Shown in pieces: positions 52,005 to 61,292 of a stretch of 64,000 nucleotides of DNA. The notes below the pieces were generated by a model. That model was not told where the DNA came from. It was given only the letters and a program-made list of their open reading frames with translations, and did no database searches. Source of the stretch: Furfurilactobacillus milii. Lineage in GTDB: Bacteria > Bacillota > Bacilli > Lactobacillales > Lactobacillaceae. Made by a program: the position numbers and the translations under genes. Where the stretch lies: contig NZ_WEZT01000015.1 in NCBI RefSeq assembly GCF_009863985.1, forward strand, positions 20,005-84,004, read 5' to 3'. Each line of letters opens with the position of its first letter. Position 1 is the first letter of the stretch.

Positions 52005-55000
52005 ATGAAGTGGATGACTAAAAATCACGTTTGGGGATTATTAGGGTGGCTGGTCGTTTTAGTGGTTGCCATCATGATGACGCCTGACACGGGGAAGCTG
52101 GTGGCCGACAAGGGCCAAATTAAGATTCCTAGTACATATCAAAGTGTCCGCGCTACGCAGATGCAAAAAAAGTGGGGTAGCGATCAGAAAAATACGACGG
52201 CAGTTGTCGCGGTGTTCAGTAATGGTGATGACAAACTGACGCCCGCACAGAATGCTGCGATTGATCGAACTATTGATAAGCTAAAGTCCGATAAGTCAAA
52301 GTATCAGATTAAGGGCATTACAACTGCTCAAGACAGTGCTACCGCTAAACAACAATTGGTATCTAAAGACAAGACAACGCAGCTGGTTCAGTTAAACGTT
52401 AAGTTGAGTAAAACGCACACGCGAAGTTTAATCCGTGATCAATTGACGAAAGCGGTTAAAACGAGCGGTGTGAAAACCTATGTCACTGGTTCAGATATTT
52501 TGAACCAAGACTTTTCGGATGCCACTCAGGCTGGGGTGCGAAAGACTGAAGTTATTGCGGCGATTTTCATTTTCGTGGTGTTACTGTTAGTCTTCCGTTC
52601 ACCGATCACACCGATTATTTCTTTATTAACCGTCGCAGTATCGGGCCTGGTATCCATTAGTGTGGTTACCAACTTGGTCCAGCACTTCAACTTTCCGTTT
52701 TCAAACTTTACGCAAGTGTTCATTATCATTGTGCTGTTTGGGATTGGGACGGACTACAACATTCTCCTATACAATCAATTTAGGCAGGAAATGGCGCATG
52801 GCAAGAATCCGCATGATGCAACTGCCAGTGCGATCAAGATCGGTGGTCGGACCATTCTATATTCTGGATTATCCGTATTAATCGGGATGTCCGTGTTGGC
52901 GTTTGCCAAGTTCTCCCTGTATCGTTCGGCGGTCGGCATTGCCGTTGGGGTCGTTGTGTTACTGGCAGTTTTGCTCACACTGAACCCGTTCTTTATGACC
53001 GTTCTCGGGCCAAACATGTTCTGGCCGGTTCGTAAGTCAGCTGGTGAAGGTGACAGCAAGCTGTGGCACGCGCTCGGCAGTACGGCCATGATTCGTCCGA
53101 TTTTGACGCTAGTTGTGATGGCGATCGTGATGGTTCCGTTAGCCTTAATGGGCCACGGTACGTTGGATTATGACAATACCGTTGAAATTGGTGACAATGT
53201 CCCTGCCAAACGTGGTTTTCAAGTGGTTCAAAAACACTTTTCAAAGGGGACTGCTGAACCGACAACGATTTACATTCAGAGTGATCACCGTTTGAACAAC
53301 GAACAGTCGCTTCAAATTATCGATCGTTTGACCAAACAATTGCAGAATTCGGCCGGCGTTAAAACGGTTTTGTCCGCATCGCAGCCTGGTGGATCAGCCA
53401 TTAAGGCACTGTACGTTCGCAACCAGATGGCAACGGTCACCAGTGGTTTAACTAAGTCACAACAAGGGCTGGATAAAATTAATAGTGGTCTGGGATCAGC
53501 AAAACAACAGTTGGACGGTGCTAATATCAGTGGTGGCGTTGATTCTGCTAATCAGTTAGCGTCTGGTTCGCAACAGGTTGCTGCTGGGACATCAACCTTG
53601 AGTTCCGGAATTAACCAAGTGACCCAAGGTGTGAATGAACTGAACGCACAGCTTCAAAATAGTACTAGTGGCAGTCAACAGGCACAGTTGCAACAGTTAA
53701 CGACGTCATTACCACAATTGAATCAGGCCATCAGTAGTTTGAACGATCAGGTTAACGCTGCCTCAACTGGTTCGACCAGTGGCGTGACGAATTCCCTGAC
53801 TAGCATCGGTAGTTCCGCCAGTGATATTGGCAGTCAACTAGGTGCCATTCAAAATGCGATGAAGGGCATCAGCACGCCAAATGTTAACGCCGGTCAGTTA
53901 GTTGCAGCAATGCAGGGCCAAGGTGCTAACTTAAACGCTCAGCAGCAACAAGTTGTCACAGCGACGATTGATGCCGCGCTGAAACAGCAGAGTCAGGCCA
54001 GTGCTGGTTTGCAACAAACATTGGCAGGTTCATTAAGCAAAATTGGTGCTGATGCGCAAAACATTGGTAGCAGTGATCAATCCGTTGCTAGCCAATTACA
54101 GAGCTTGCAAGGGTCAACGCAGCAATTGCAACAAGCTGTTAGTCAGTTGAACACAGCCTCGAATCAAGTATTGCCGGCGTCTGCGACAGCAATCACGCAG
54201 TTGAGCGGTGGTCTCTCACAATTGAGTAGTAGCACCAATCAGTTAGCCAGTGCGATGGGTACGATCAATGGCAATACTGGTCAACTAGTCAGTGGCGCTA
54301 ACCAAGTTGCGAGCGGAAACCAAGAAATGGCTTCGAAACTGTCACAACTTGGCGGTCAAACAGCTAGTTTGTCCAATGGCTTAGGCACCGCGACAGACGG
54401 GCTCAGCAAGATTTCCGCTGGTTCAGGTCAGGCAAATAAGTACTTGAGTGGTTTGCAACATGCCAGCGCAGCGGAAACCTACTATATTCCAGCTGCGCAG
54501 TTAAAGAGCAAAACGTTTGCCCCAGTCCTTAAAACGTACTTCTCGCCGGATCGCAAGATCACGAAGATGACGGTCATTCTTAAGGACGATCCAAGCTCAC
54601 AGACTGCGATGAAACGTTTGCCACGGTTGGAAGGCATCGTTCGTGGCGCTCTTAAAGGAACATCGATGAATAATGCCAAGGTTGCGTTTGGTGGTAGTAC
54701 CTCGCAAACCAATGATATCAATGAAATGGCGGCTGGAGACTTCAGTCGTACCGCCATCATTATGTTAGCTGGCATCTTCATTGCGTTGATGTTTGTAACC
54801 CATTCATTGGTTCAACCAATCGCGATTGAGGGAACCTTGTTGATTGCTTACAGTGGCGCAACGAACATCGTACACTGGCTGGTGAAGGCCTTCCTAGGTC
54901 AAAGCATGCTGACCTGGAACACACCATTCTTTGCCTTCATTATGTTGGTTTCACTGGGTGTTGATTACAGTATCTTCCTCATGGCGAAGTACCGTGAGTT

Positions 55001-55262
55001 CCTGCATCAGCCGATTTCGACCGATGCTAAGATGCTCAAAGCTACGACAATTATTGGAACCGTGGTTATTTCAGCGGGAATTATCCTGAGTGGAACATTC
55101 GCAGCACTGATTCCGTCTGGTGTGATGACGTTGATTCAAGTGGCGCTAGTAGTGATTGTCGGGATCCTGTTACTAGTTATTTTGATTCCGATTATCATGC
55201 CAGCAGTGATGAAGATTACGTATCCAACACCGGAGTCACGGTTGAATGATGATCAAAAATAA
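52005..55262 (+). CDS. MMPL/RND-family transporter
   Basis: A 1085-residue integral membrane protein with two repeats of the RND/MMPL fold. One helix lies at residues ~8-26, then five around 180-340. A large extracytoplasmic region (about 380-890) is rich in Gln/Ser/Ala heptads, resembling the YhgE/Pip-like coiled coil. A second helix cluster runs from ~900 to 1070. GIGTDYNILLYNQFRQE and SLGVDYSIFLMAKYRE are the paired MMPL motifs. It probably exports lipids or amphiphiles. RBS TAGGAGG. Likely co-transcribed with the Rrf2 gene. Confidence 0.9.
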   Translation: MKWMTKNHVWGLLGWLVVLVVAIMMTPDTGKLVADKGQIKIPSTYQSVRATQMQKKWGSDQKNTTAVVAVFSNGDDKLTPAQNAAIDRTIDKLKSDKSKYQIKGITTAQDSATAKQQLVSKDKTTQLVQLNVKLSKTHTRSLIRDQLTKAVKTSGVKTYVTGSDILNQDFSDATQAGVRKTEVIAAIFIFVVLLLVFRSPITPIISLLTVAVSGLVSISVVTNLVQHFNFPFSNFTQVFIIIVLFGIGTDYNILLYNQFRQEMAHGKNPHDATASAIKIGGRTILYSGLSVLIGMSVLAFAKFSLYRSAVGIAVGVVVLLAVLLTLNPFFMTVLGPNMFWPVRKSAGEGDSKLWHALGSTAMIRPILTLVVMAIVMVPLALMGHGTLDYDNTVEIGDNVPAKRGFQVVQKHFSKGTAEPTTIYIQSDHRLNNEQSLQIIDRLTKQLQNSAGVKTVLSASQPGGSAIKALYVRNQMATVTSGLTKSQQGLDKINSGLGSAKQQLDGANISGGVDSANQLASGSQQVAAGTSTLSSGINQVTQGVNELNAQLQNSTSGSQQAQLQQLTTSLPQLNQAISSLNDQVNAASTGSTSGVTNSLTSIGSSASDIGSQLGAIQNAMKGISTPNVNAGQLVAAMQGQGANLNAQQQQVVTATIDAALKQQSQASAGLQQTLAGSLSKIGADAQNIGSSDQSVASQLQSLQGSTQQLQQAVSQLNTASNQVLPASATAITQLSGGLSQLSSSTNQLASAMGTINGNTGQLVSGANQVASGNQEMASKLSQLGGQTASLSNGLGTATDGLSKISAGSGQANKYLSGLQHASAAETYYIPAAQLKSKTFAPVLKTYFSPDRKITKMTVILKDDPSSQTAMKRLPRLEGIVRGALKGTSMNNAKVAFGGSTSQTNDINEMAAGDFSRTAIIMLAGIFIALMFVTHSLVQPIAIEGTLLIAYSGATNIVHWLVKAFLGQSMLTWNTPFFAFIMLVSLGVDYSIFLMAKYREFLHQPISTDAKMLKATTIIGTVVISAGIILSGTFAALIPSGVMTLIQVALVVIVGILLLVILIPIIMPAVMKITYPTPESRLNDDQK

Positions 55263-55282
55263 AATATGTTATGTGGATTGGA

Positions 55283-55321
55283 AAAAGGAGGCAGCTCTCA
55301 GCTTGAGAGTTGCCTCCTTTT
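55283..55321. terminator. Bidirectional terminator after MMPL gene
   Basis: AAAAGGAGGC and GCTCTC pair with GAGAGT and GCCTCCTTTT, between convergent genes. Confidence 0.87.
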
Positions 55322-55323
55322 CG

Positions 55324-55899
55324 TTATCGTTGTGGTGTTTTTGGTTGCGAGGGTAGGTAAGCGTAACCGACTGTCAACACAACAGCGATGATGACGGTCG
55401 TTAGCATGATTGTTGCGGTATTAGCTGGCCATAAATTACCGAAAATAATAATTGAGTACCCTGCTACCGCCAGAAGCCAACCGCCGAAGTAATTCACTTT
55501 ATGCCACATTTCAGGTGACCTGTAGGTTGGTGGAATGCGAATGCCCATCAGATGATTTTGTGGTATGAATAGACTGCCAACGCCAATTAAGAAAAATAGT
55601 ATGCCGATGCCAGTTGCCAAACTTGGTTTTAGGAAACTTGGCCAAATAGCGAAAATTAATAGTAATAAATCAAAACTCAACGTGTAATTTGTCGGAACCT
55701 CTAATCCCTTTGCAAAATTAGTTTGATGATTATCCATCCAAATAGCGCCGATACTTGTGAGAGCGGCCCCAGTGACCAAGATGCCCATTAGCGGTAGTAA
55801 TGTTTGTTTAGTTGATCTAAATAACAGAAAAATAGCTAGTAAACCATAGATGACAATTAGTGTGATGAAACTTGCTCGTTTTTGTAGAAGTTTTCGCAT
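55324..55899 (-). CDS. SdpI-family membrane protein
   Basis: A 191-residue protein with about six membrane helices. The motif MGIRIPPTYRSPEMWHKVN and the following GGWL segment are the SdpI signature. SdpI in Bacillus gives immunity to the SdpC toxin and acts in signalling. No sdpC-like gene is seen here, so immunity is not established. The start at 55899 (AGAGAGG at 8 nt) is preferred to 55905. Confidence 0.85.
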   Translation of the reverse strand: MRKLLQKRASFITLIVIYGLLAIFLLFRSTKQTLLPLMGILVTGAALTSIGAIWMDNHQTNFAKGLEVPTNYTLSFDLLLLIFAIWPSFLKPSLATGIGILFFLIGVGSLFIPQNHLMGIRIPPTYRSPEMWHKVNYFGGWLLAVAGYSIIIFGNLWPANTATIMLTTVIIAVVLTVGYAYLPSQPKTPQR

Positions 55900-56177
55900 A
55901 TCCATGACCTCTCTGGTATGGTGTGACGTAGTATTTTCAGCGCTAGTATACGACAAAAAGCGAAATAGCAGTTGGAAAAGTTTCACTACAAAGATGGATT
56001 TTATAACACGCCCTGAATTAATTTCACAAAGTGTTTTTAAACGTTTTGATGAGAACAAACAACGCTTGTGAAGAAGCGCTATATCAGAGTGCAAGCGTTG
56101 ACATTTACTAGTAGTATGGTTAAATTAAATTGTACACAATATAAAAACAATAACTAGAAATTTTGGAGGCCTTCACC

Positions 56178-57527
56178 ATGAAAGTAATCATCGTTGGTGC
56201 TACACATGCAGGTACGTTTGCCGCTCAACAGATTTTGACTGAACATCCGGATTATGACGTCACAGTTTACGAACGAAACGATAATTTGTCCTTCTTGTCC
56301 TGTGGGATTGCTTTGTGGGTTGGAGGTCATGTATCAGACCCAGACAAAATGTTCTATTCAAGTCCAGAAGCCTTAGCCAAACTTGGTGCAGATATGGAAA
56401 TGAAGCATGATGTTACCGACATCGACACGGATAATCAGACCGTTACTGTTAAGGATTTGGAATCAGGCGAAGTTAGCGAGGTCGCTTACGATAAACTGGT
56501 CGTTACAACTGGTTCATGGCCCGTTATTCCGCCAATCGACGGGATTGATAACAAGAATGTTTACCTATGTAAGAACTGGACGAACGCTAACGAATTGAAG
56601 AACTTGGCTGGCAAAATCAAGAGTGCTGTTGTGATTGGTGCTGGCTACATTGGTGCGGAACTGGCAGAACAATATGCACTGACGGGTAAGCAAGTGACCT
56701 TGATCGATGGTTTGCCACGAGTTTTGGCGAAGAACTTTGATAAGGACATCACGGACCGTGTGGAAAAAGAATACACGGATCACGGTGTCAAACTGGCACT
56801 GGGCGAAATGGTAACTGGTTTCAGCGGGGATGATCAAGTAACGGTCACCACTGACAAGGGCAGTTACACCGCGGATATCGCCATTTTATGTACTGGATTC
56901 CGTCCACACACGGAATTGATGAAGGGCAAGGTCGACATGTTGCCAAACGGTGCTATTGTGACCGACGAATACATGCAGACGAGCTTACCAAACGTCTTTG
57001 CAGCCGGTGATTCAGCTGCCGTTCACTATAACCCAACGCACAAGAATGATTACATTCCATTGGCTACTAATGCGGTTCGCCAAGGCATTCTAGTTGGTCA
57101 CAACATCGAAAAGCCAACGGTTAAATACCTTGGTACACAATCGTCATCAGCCGTTGAGTTGTTTGGCAAGACGATTGCTGCATCAGGTTTGACGACAGAG
57201 GGCGCCAAGGCTCGCAACGTTAATGTGGACTCTGTGACAATTGAACAGGATTATCGCCCAGACTTCATGTTAAGCACGACACCAGTTCAATGTAGCTTAA
57301 CATGGGATCCTGAAACACACCGTGTCCTTGGCGGTGCCTTCTACAGTGACCACGATGTTTCACAATCAGCTAATGTCATTTCAATGGCCATCCAAACGGA
57401 AATGACCATTGAAACCTTATCCATGGTTGACATGCTGTTCCAGCCAAACTTTGATCAGCCATTAAACTGGATCAATGCGGTTGCAATGGCCGCGGTTGCT
57501 AAGGCTAACGAGAAAGTAACGAACTAA
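56178..57527 (+). CDS. nox: NADH oxidase (CoA-disulfide reductase family)
   Basis: This flavoprotein oxidises NADH with O2, usually to water in lactobacilli. The protein has 449 residues. FAD loop IIVGATHAGTFAA, the single redox Cys in SFLSCGIALW, the NAD loop VIGAGYIGAELAEQYA and the second FAD motif VFAAGDSAAVHY are visible. The one-Cys active site fits H2O-forming Nox. The ATG at 56178 follows TTGGAGG. A promoter-like TTGACA, 17 bp, TAAATT lies upstream. Confidence 0.93.
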   Translation: MKVIIVGATHAGTFAAQQILTEHPDYDVTVYERNDNLSFLSCGIALWVGGHVSDPDKMFYSSPEALAKLGADMEMKHDVTDIDTDNQTVTVKDLESGEVSEVAYDKLVVTTGSWPVIPPIDGIDNKNVYLCKNWTNANELKNLAGKIKSAVVIGAGYIGAELAEQYALTGKQVTLIDGLPRVLAKNFDKDITDRVEKEYTDHGVKLALGEMVTGFSGDDQVTVTTDKGSYTADIAILCTGFRPHTELMKGKVDMLPNGAIVTDEYMQTSLPNVFAAGDSAAVHYNPTHKNDYIPLATNAVRQGILVGHNIEKPTVKYLGTQSSSAVELFGKTIAASGLTTEGAKARNVNVDSVTIEQDYRPDFMLSTTPVQCSLTWDPETHRVLGGAFYSDHDVSQSANVISMAIQTEMTIETLSMVDMLFQPNFDQPLNWINAVAMAAVAKANEKVTN

Positions 57528-57543
57528 TTTTATGAAATAAAAG

Positions 57544-57599
57544 AAACTGATTCATTATCAGGGCTTAAGACTAAGGCCATGATAGTGAATCAGCTTTTG
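57544..57599. terminator. Terminator after nox
   Basis: AAACTGATTCA and TATC pair with GATA and TGAATCAGCTTTT around a ~20-nt loop. Confidence 0.75.
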
Positions 57600-57763
57600 T
57601 GATTACCTTTGAAAATTGTGTAATATCCTAGAACTTCCAACAAGATTGCAAAGTATGCAGCCTGAACAATGACATTATCGAAACCAATGACAAAAGTACC
57701 AAATAACGCGATAAAAACAGTGATGAGTACCAGCAAACGTAGTATGAAATCTTTTATCTTCAT
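57590..57763 (-). CDS. Small two-helix membrane protein (57 aa), paralogue 1
   Basis: Two hydrophobic helices, the second ending in LLEVLGYYTIFKG. It is clearly paralogous to the gene just upstream: FGTFVIGFDNVIVQAAYFAI here against FGTLFIGNNSLIVQLSYITI there. The ATG at 57763 follows GAGG at 8 nt. An earlier ATG (57781) overlaps the upstream stop. The function is not known. Short tandem membrane pairs can be immunity or envelope factors, but nothing nearby confirms it. Confidence 0.7.
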   Translation of the reverse strand: MKIKDFILRLLVLITVFIALFGTFVIGFDNVIVQAAYFAILLEVLGYYTIFKGNHKS

Positions 57764-57773
57764 TTTCTGGGCC

Positions 57774-57938
57774 TCATTCATCGTCAAAGATGGTGTAATA
57801 ACCAAACATTTCGGCCAAAATGGTGATATAAGATAACTGGACGATTAGACTATTGTTTCCAATAAACAACGTGCCGAAGATTGTTGTTAGTGCTGTCACC
57901 AAAATGAGTAGATTTAAAACAAGCGCCTTTTTTGTCAT
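57774..57938 (-). CDS. Small two-helix membrane protein (54 aa), paralogue 2
   Basis: Starts MTKKALVLNLLILVTALTTI and ends AEMFGYYTIFDDE. The ATG at 57938 follows ACGAGG at 8 nt. It shares the G-F/L-I-G...IVQ...GYYTIF pattern with the downstream gene, from which it is separated by 10 nt, so the two form a tandem duplication and probably one transcript. Confidence 0.7.
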   Translation of the reverse strand: MTKKALVLNLLILVTALTTIFGTLFIGNNSLIVQLSYITILAEMFGYYTIFDDE

Positions 57939-58046
57939 AATTAGACCTCGTTTCATTGAGAGTAGTTAAATTGTACAAAATGATTATATTTGAACATTGT
58001 TTTACTACGATCAACAAAATAAGGGTACTAATTTGTTTCGAACTGT

Positions 58047-58376
58047 TTAGTTACTTGGCCAAGTATTGACTGTATTAAAATTATTCAAACCTTGCCAAGC
58101 TGATTTAGGTTGTGCGGCATCACCGATCTTTTTAAGAGCCGCGCCTTCATCGGCAGTTAGCTTGAGATGATCAGCCAAGCACATCGTGTTGATGTTCTGA
58201 TAGACAGAGCGTGCTTCGTTTTGTGGCGTCTGTTGTTGATGGGCCAGCTTTTTGCTGGATTGATCGATGATTTCTAATAAGTGTTGGCGATTGTTCTCTT
58301 GCTCGTTAGCAGTGGCAACAGCCCGTTTGAATTCACTGAAAAGGCCGAGGATGGTTTCTTTATCGTTAGTTGGCAT
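58047..58376 (-). CDS. Hypothetical helical protein (109 aa)
   Basis: A hydrophilic, helix-rich protein (ETILGLFSEFKRAVATANEQ, then NNRQHLLEIIDQSSKKLAHQ) with no membrane segment. AGGAGG lies 7 nt before the ATG. The length and helical make-up are reminiscent of small bacteriocin-immunity proteins, but I see no family motif and do not assign one. Confidence 0.6.
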   Translation of the reverse strand: MPTNDKETILGLFSEFKRAVATANEQENNRQHLLEIIDQSSKKLAHQQQTPQNEARSVYQNINTMCLADHLKLTADEGAALKKIGDAAQPKSAWQGLNNFNTVNTWPSN

Positions 58377-58502
58377 AGTTATTCCTCCTGTGAATATTAT
58401 GTATGATTAATGATTCAATAATAATGTACCACTGAGAGCCTAGATCATGCCAGTTGTAGTTATACGTGACGTGTGTTACCGTATTTGTATCAATTAAAAC
58501 GA

Positions 58503-58612
58503 GGTTGGGCTGTATGAGTGTGATTAATCTTTAGTAACTAGTTTTTGAACGAACCCGAAACAAGGGTTAGTTTGTGCTGGACTAAAGGTTAGGACACTCG
58601 CACGCCAAACAA
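58503..58612 (+). ncRNA. Rod-like structured RNA with downstream terminator
   Basis: Nested helices are separated by internal loops: GGC/GCC and GAGTGT (58516-58521) / ACACTC (58594-58599), CTTTAGT (58529-58535) / ACTAAAG (58581-58587), and GAACGAACCC / GGGTTAGTTT at the tip. A strong terminator follows at 58634-58675 and the mutS2-like gene starts 50 nt beyond. This could be a cis-regulatory leader or a separate small RNA. It does not match a riboswitch class I recognise. Confidence 0.5.
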
Positions 58613-58633
58613 AATGGAGTCAATTCATGATGG

Positions 58634-58675
58634 AGACCGTGTGAGTTGCTGAAACGCAATAAGCACGGTCTTTTT
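58634..58675 (+). terminator. Intrinsic terminator upstream of mutS2-like gene
   Basis: GACCGTG / CACGGTC stem with a loop of about 23 nt, followed by TTTTTG. It lies between the structured element at 58503-58612 and the coding gene. Confidence 0.75.
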
Positions 58676-58724
58676 GTGCACTTTTTCCGGCACGAATGCG
58701 GAATTGTAGGAGAATCAAACCATC

Positions 58725-60620
58725 ATGAATGAAGAAACTTATCAAAAAACGGACTTTAACGTTATTCGCCAGCAGGTTGCCAAACTTGCGACGAGTGAAG
58801 CAGCGCAGACACGTTTGCAACACATGACGATCCTAACGAACTTAGCTGAAGTTCAAGCGTTACAAGCTGAAACGGTTGAGGCTAGGCAGTTACTTGATGC
58901 TAATGTGCATTTACCATTTCTAAGTTTGGATACGGTCCAAAATTTATTAACTAAGTTACACCGTGGTTATCTACTGACTGCTGAACAACTCGTGCAAGTT
59001 GCTGACTTTGTTCGAGGCAATGCTGATGTAGCGACGGTGCTCAAACGAAATGCCACGATTGCACCGACATTAGCTAGTTACGCGGACGCCTTAACGTCAG
59101 TGACCGAATTGGCGGACGATATTTATAACGTGATTCGTAACAACCAGGTTATCGATGATGCAACGGGGAATCTGCGAAAGTTGCGGCGCCATCAACGCGA
59201 TGTTCAGGCACAGGTTCAAGCGGTTGTGCAGAAGGCGAGTCAGCGATACGCACGGATGCTACAGGAACGTTTGCCAGTTACGAAGGCTGATCATCTTGTA
59301 CTAGCTGTTCAAGCCACGTTTAAAAACCAAGTTCCAGGCATGGTTGTCGGTAGCTCTGCGACGGGCTCGACGATCTACATTGAGCCACAGACGGCTAGCA
59401 AACTGAATAGTGAACTGGCCGAAGTTACCAGTGGTGTCGAAGCTGAGGTTTATCAGATCTTGGCCAGCTTAAACGGTCGCGTCAGTGAATATGAAACTAC
59501 AATCCTACGTAATCTGGACGTCATCACAGCGCTAGATGAAATCATGGCTCGCGGTAAGTACAGTGCATCGATCAATGGCGTGCGACCACGTTTGAATGAA
59601 CGTGATCAAGTGAGAATCGACGAAGGCCGTCATCCACTATTGGGCGAACATGCGGTACCACTATCTGTCCGGTTGGGATATGACCATCGTGGTTTGATTA
59701 TTACCGGGCCAAACGCCGGTGGGAAGACAGTTGTGCTAAAGACGATTGGCCTCTTCATCATCATGGCGCAGTGTGGATTACAAGTACCAGCTGCCGACAC
59801 AACTGAATTACCGATTTTGCAGCAGATGTTTGCTGACATCGGAGATGACCAGAGCATTGAGAATGCGTTGAGCACTTTCTCGAGTCATTTGACTAATTTA
59901 ACGGCCATCACGAATGCGATTAAACCACATAGTTTAGTCCTGCTCGACGAAATTGGTAGCGGAACTGAGCCGAATGAGGGGGCAGCACTGGCTATTGCGG
60001 TGATTGAATATCTGTATCAGCATGGCGCACTCGTCGTTGTCACAACACACTATGGTGAAATCAAACGGTATGCTCAGCAGCATCCTGCCTTTACCACTGC
60101 GGCGATGGCGTTTGATGAAGCGACTTTGATGCCGAAATATCAGTTATTGATGAATGAGGTCGGCGATAGTAATGCCTTTTGGCTGGCTCGTCGTTTGAAA
60201 TTAAATCCAAACATTATCCAGCAAGCAGATCATTATCTAACCGACCATGATTATCGGACGGATATCTACCAGATGAAGGCCGTCCAACACGTTGAAAAAC
60301 GTGAGCAAATTACTTATGCACAAGGGGACCGGGTGCGTCTGAACACGGATGGTCGTCAAGGACTCGTCTATGCTCAAGACAAGCGGGCTGAGACGGTGAC
60401 TGTTTATGTGGATGATCAGTTTGAAACGATTCCGGAACGGCGGTTAACTCGACTAGGTAAAGCGGCCGATTTGTATCCGGCAGGGTATGATATGACGCGG
60501 CTATTTAAGAAGTACGATGACTATAAGTTCCAGCGGGATCTGGATCGTGGTTCAATGAAGGCGCAGAAGAAGTTGGATAAACAGATGCGGCAGCTACAAG
60601 ATGATTGGCGCCAGTCATAA
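58725..60620 (+). CDS. MutS2-like ATPase lacking the Smr nuclease domain
   Basis: A 631-residue MutS family protein. A helical core/lever region (about 1-300) precedes the ATPase with TGPNAGGKTVVLKTIG (Walker A), FADIGDDQSIENALSTFSSH (signature) and LVLLDEIGSGTEPNEGAAL (Walker B), then VVTTHYGEIK. MutS2 proteins are usually ~780 residues and end in an Smr endonuclease. Here the C-terminus is a Lys/Gln/Arg-rich helix, with no Smr motifs. It is more likely a shorter paralogue than a truncation, since the frame ends cleanly. The ATG has only a weak site (AGGAGAATC). Confidence 0.85.
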   Translation: MNEETYQKTDFNVIRQQVAKLATSEAAQTRLQHMTILTNLAEVQALQAETVEARQLLDANVHLPFLSLDTVQNLLTKLHRGYLLTAEQLVQVADFVRGNADVATVLKRNATIAPTLASYADALTSVTELADDIYNVIRNNQVIDDATGNLRKLRRHQRDVQAQVQAVVQKASQRYARMLQERLPVTKADHLVLAVQATFKNQVPGMVVGSSATGSTIYIEPQTASKLNSELAEVTSGVEAEVYQILASLNGRVSEYETTILRNLDVITALDEIMARGKYSASINGVRPRLNERDQVRIDEGRHPLLGEHAVPLSVRLGYDHRGLIITGPNAGGKTVVLKTIGLFIIMAQCGLQVPAADTTELPILQQMFADIGDDQSIENALSTFSSHLTNLTAITNAIKPHSLVLLDEIGSGTEPNEGAALAIAVIEYLYQHGALVVVTTHYGEIKRYAQQHPAFTTAAMAFDEATLMPKYQLLMNEVGDSNAFWLARRLKLNPNIIQQADHYLTDHDYRTDIYQMKAVQHVEKREQITYAQGDRVRLNTDGRQGLVYAQDKRAETVTVYVDDQFETIPERRLTRLGKAADLYPAGYDMTRLFKKYDDYKFQRDLDRGSMKAQKKLDKQMRQLQDDWRQS

Positions 60621-60720
60621 TTCTAAATTGACGCGGTCGTAAAACTGTCAATCAGTCCGAAACGGCGATAAACTATGAGCATGATTTATTTTAAAAACAT
60701 CATTTAATGAGGTTATGTAA

Positions 60721-61191
60721 ATGGCATATAAAGTTGATTTTAAAGAAGTTTCACCAGTTGGTTTGGAAAGTTCACCGGTCGCCGATGCACTGGCAGGTTT
60801 GCGAGCAAATGAGGCCCGTTATTTCTGGAACAAATATAAGTTTGAATACGTGACCTACCCAGCCAGTGAAAAGCAGGAAGAAGTAGCCTGGTTTGAAAAG
60901 CTAATTAAGGCGGAACGCGATTTAACATTCAGTGAGAAACTGTTAGAAGTCGCCGTTTATGAAGACGATGATCTTTACTGGCCAGAATTTTACTTTGAAA
61001 ACGGCATGGTATTGAACGTGCTGTATGAGAAAAAGGGTGAAAAGCCAAAACGTGCCGTTGGTATCAAGTTAGCAGTTGGTGCACCAGTACCACCTGAGTT
61101 GGAAGGCAAATTTAAGTTTGCTCATCAACGTTCTAAGCTAGCAGGCGAAATTCGAGGCAGCTTCTTTAAGGTAAAACAAACTTGGTTGTAG
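60721..61191 (+). CDS. Hypothetical protein (156 aa)
   Basis: A soluble protein rich in Lys and Glu with aromatic clusters (ANEARYFWNKYKFEYVTYPA, DDLYWPEFYFENGMVLNVLY). It has no membrane helix and no motif I recognise. GAGG lies 8 nt before the ATG. It stands alone between the MutS2-like and polytopic membrane protein genes. Confidence 0.7.
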   Translation: MAYKVDFKEVSPVGLESSPVADALAGLRANEARYFWNKYKFEYVTYPASEKQEEVAWFEKLIKAERDLTFSEKLLEVAVYEDDDLYWPEFYFENGMVLNVLYEKKGEKPKRAVGIKLAVGAPVPPELEGKFKFAHQRSKLAGEIRGSFFKVKQTWL

Positions 61192-61292
61192 AAAATCACA
61201 CATCAATAACGGATTCTCATGTGGTGTTCATTTTGTCTTCACTTTAACTATGGTTAGATACCAACGTTATTTTTAATTTTGGGGTGAACATT

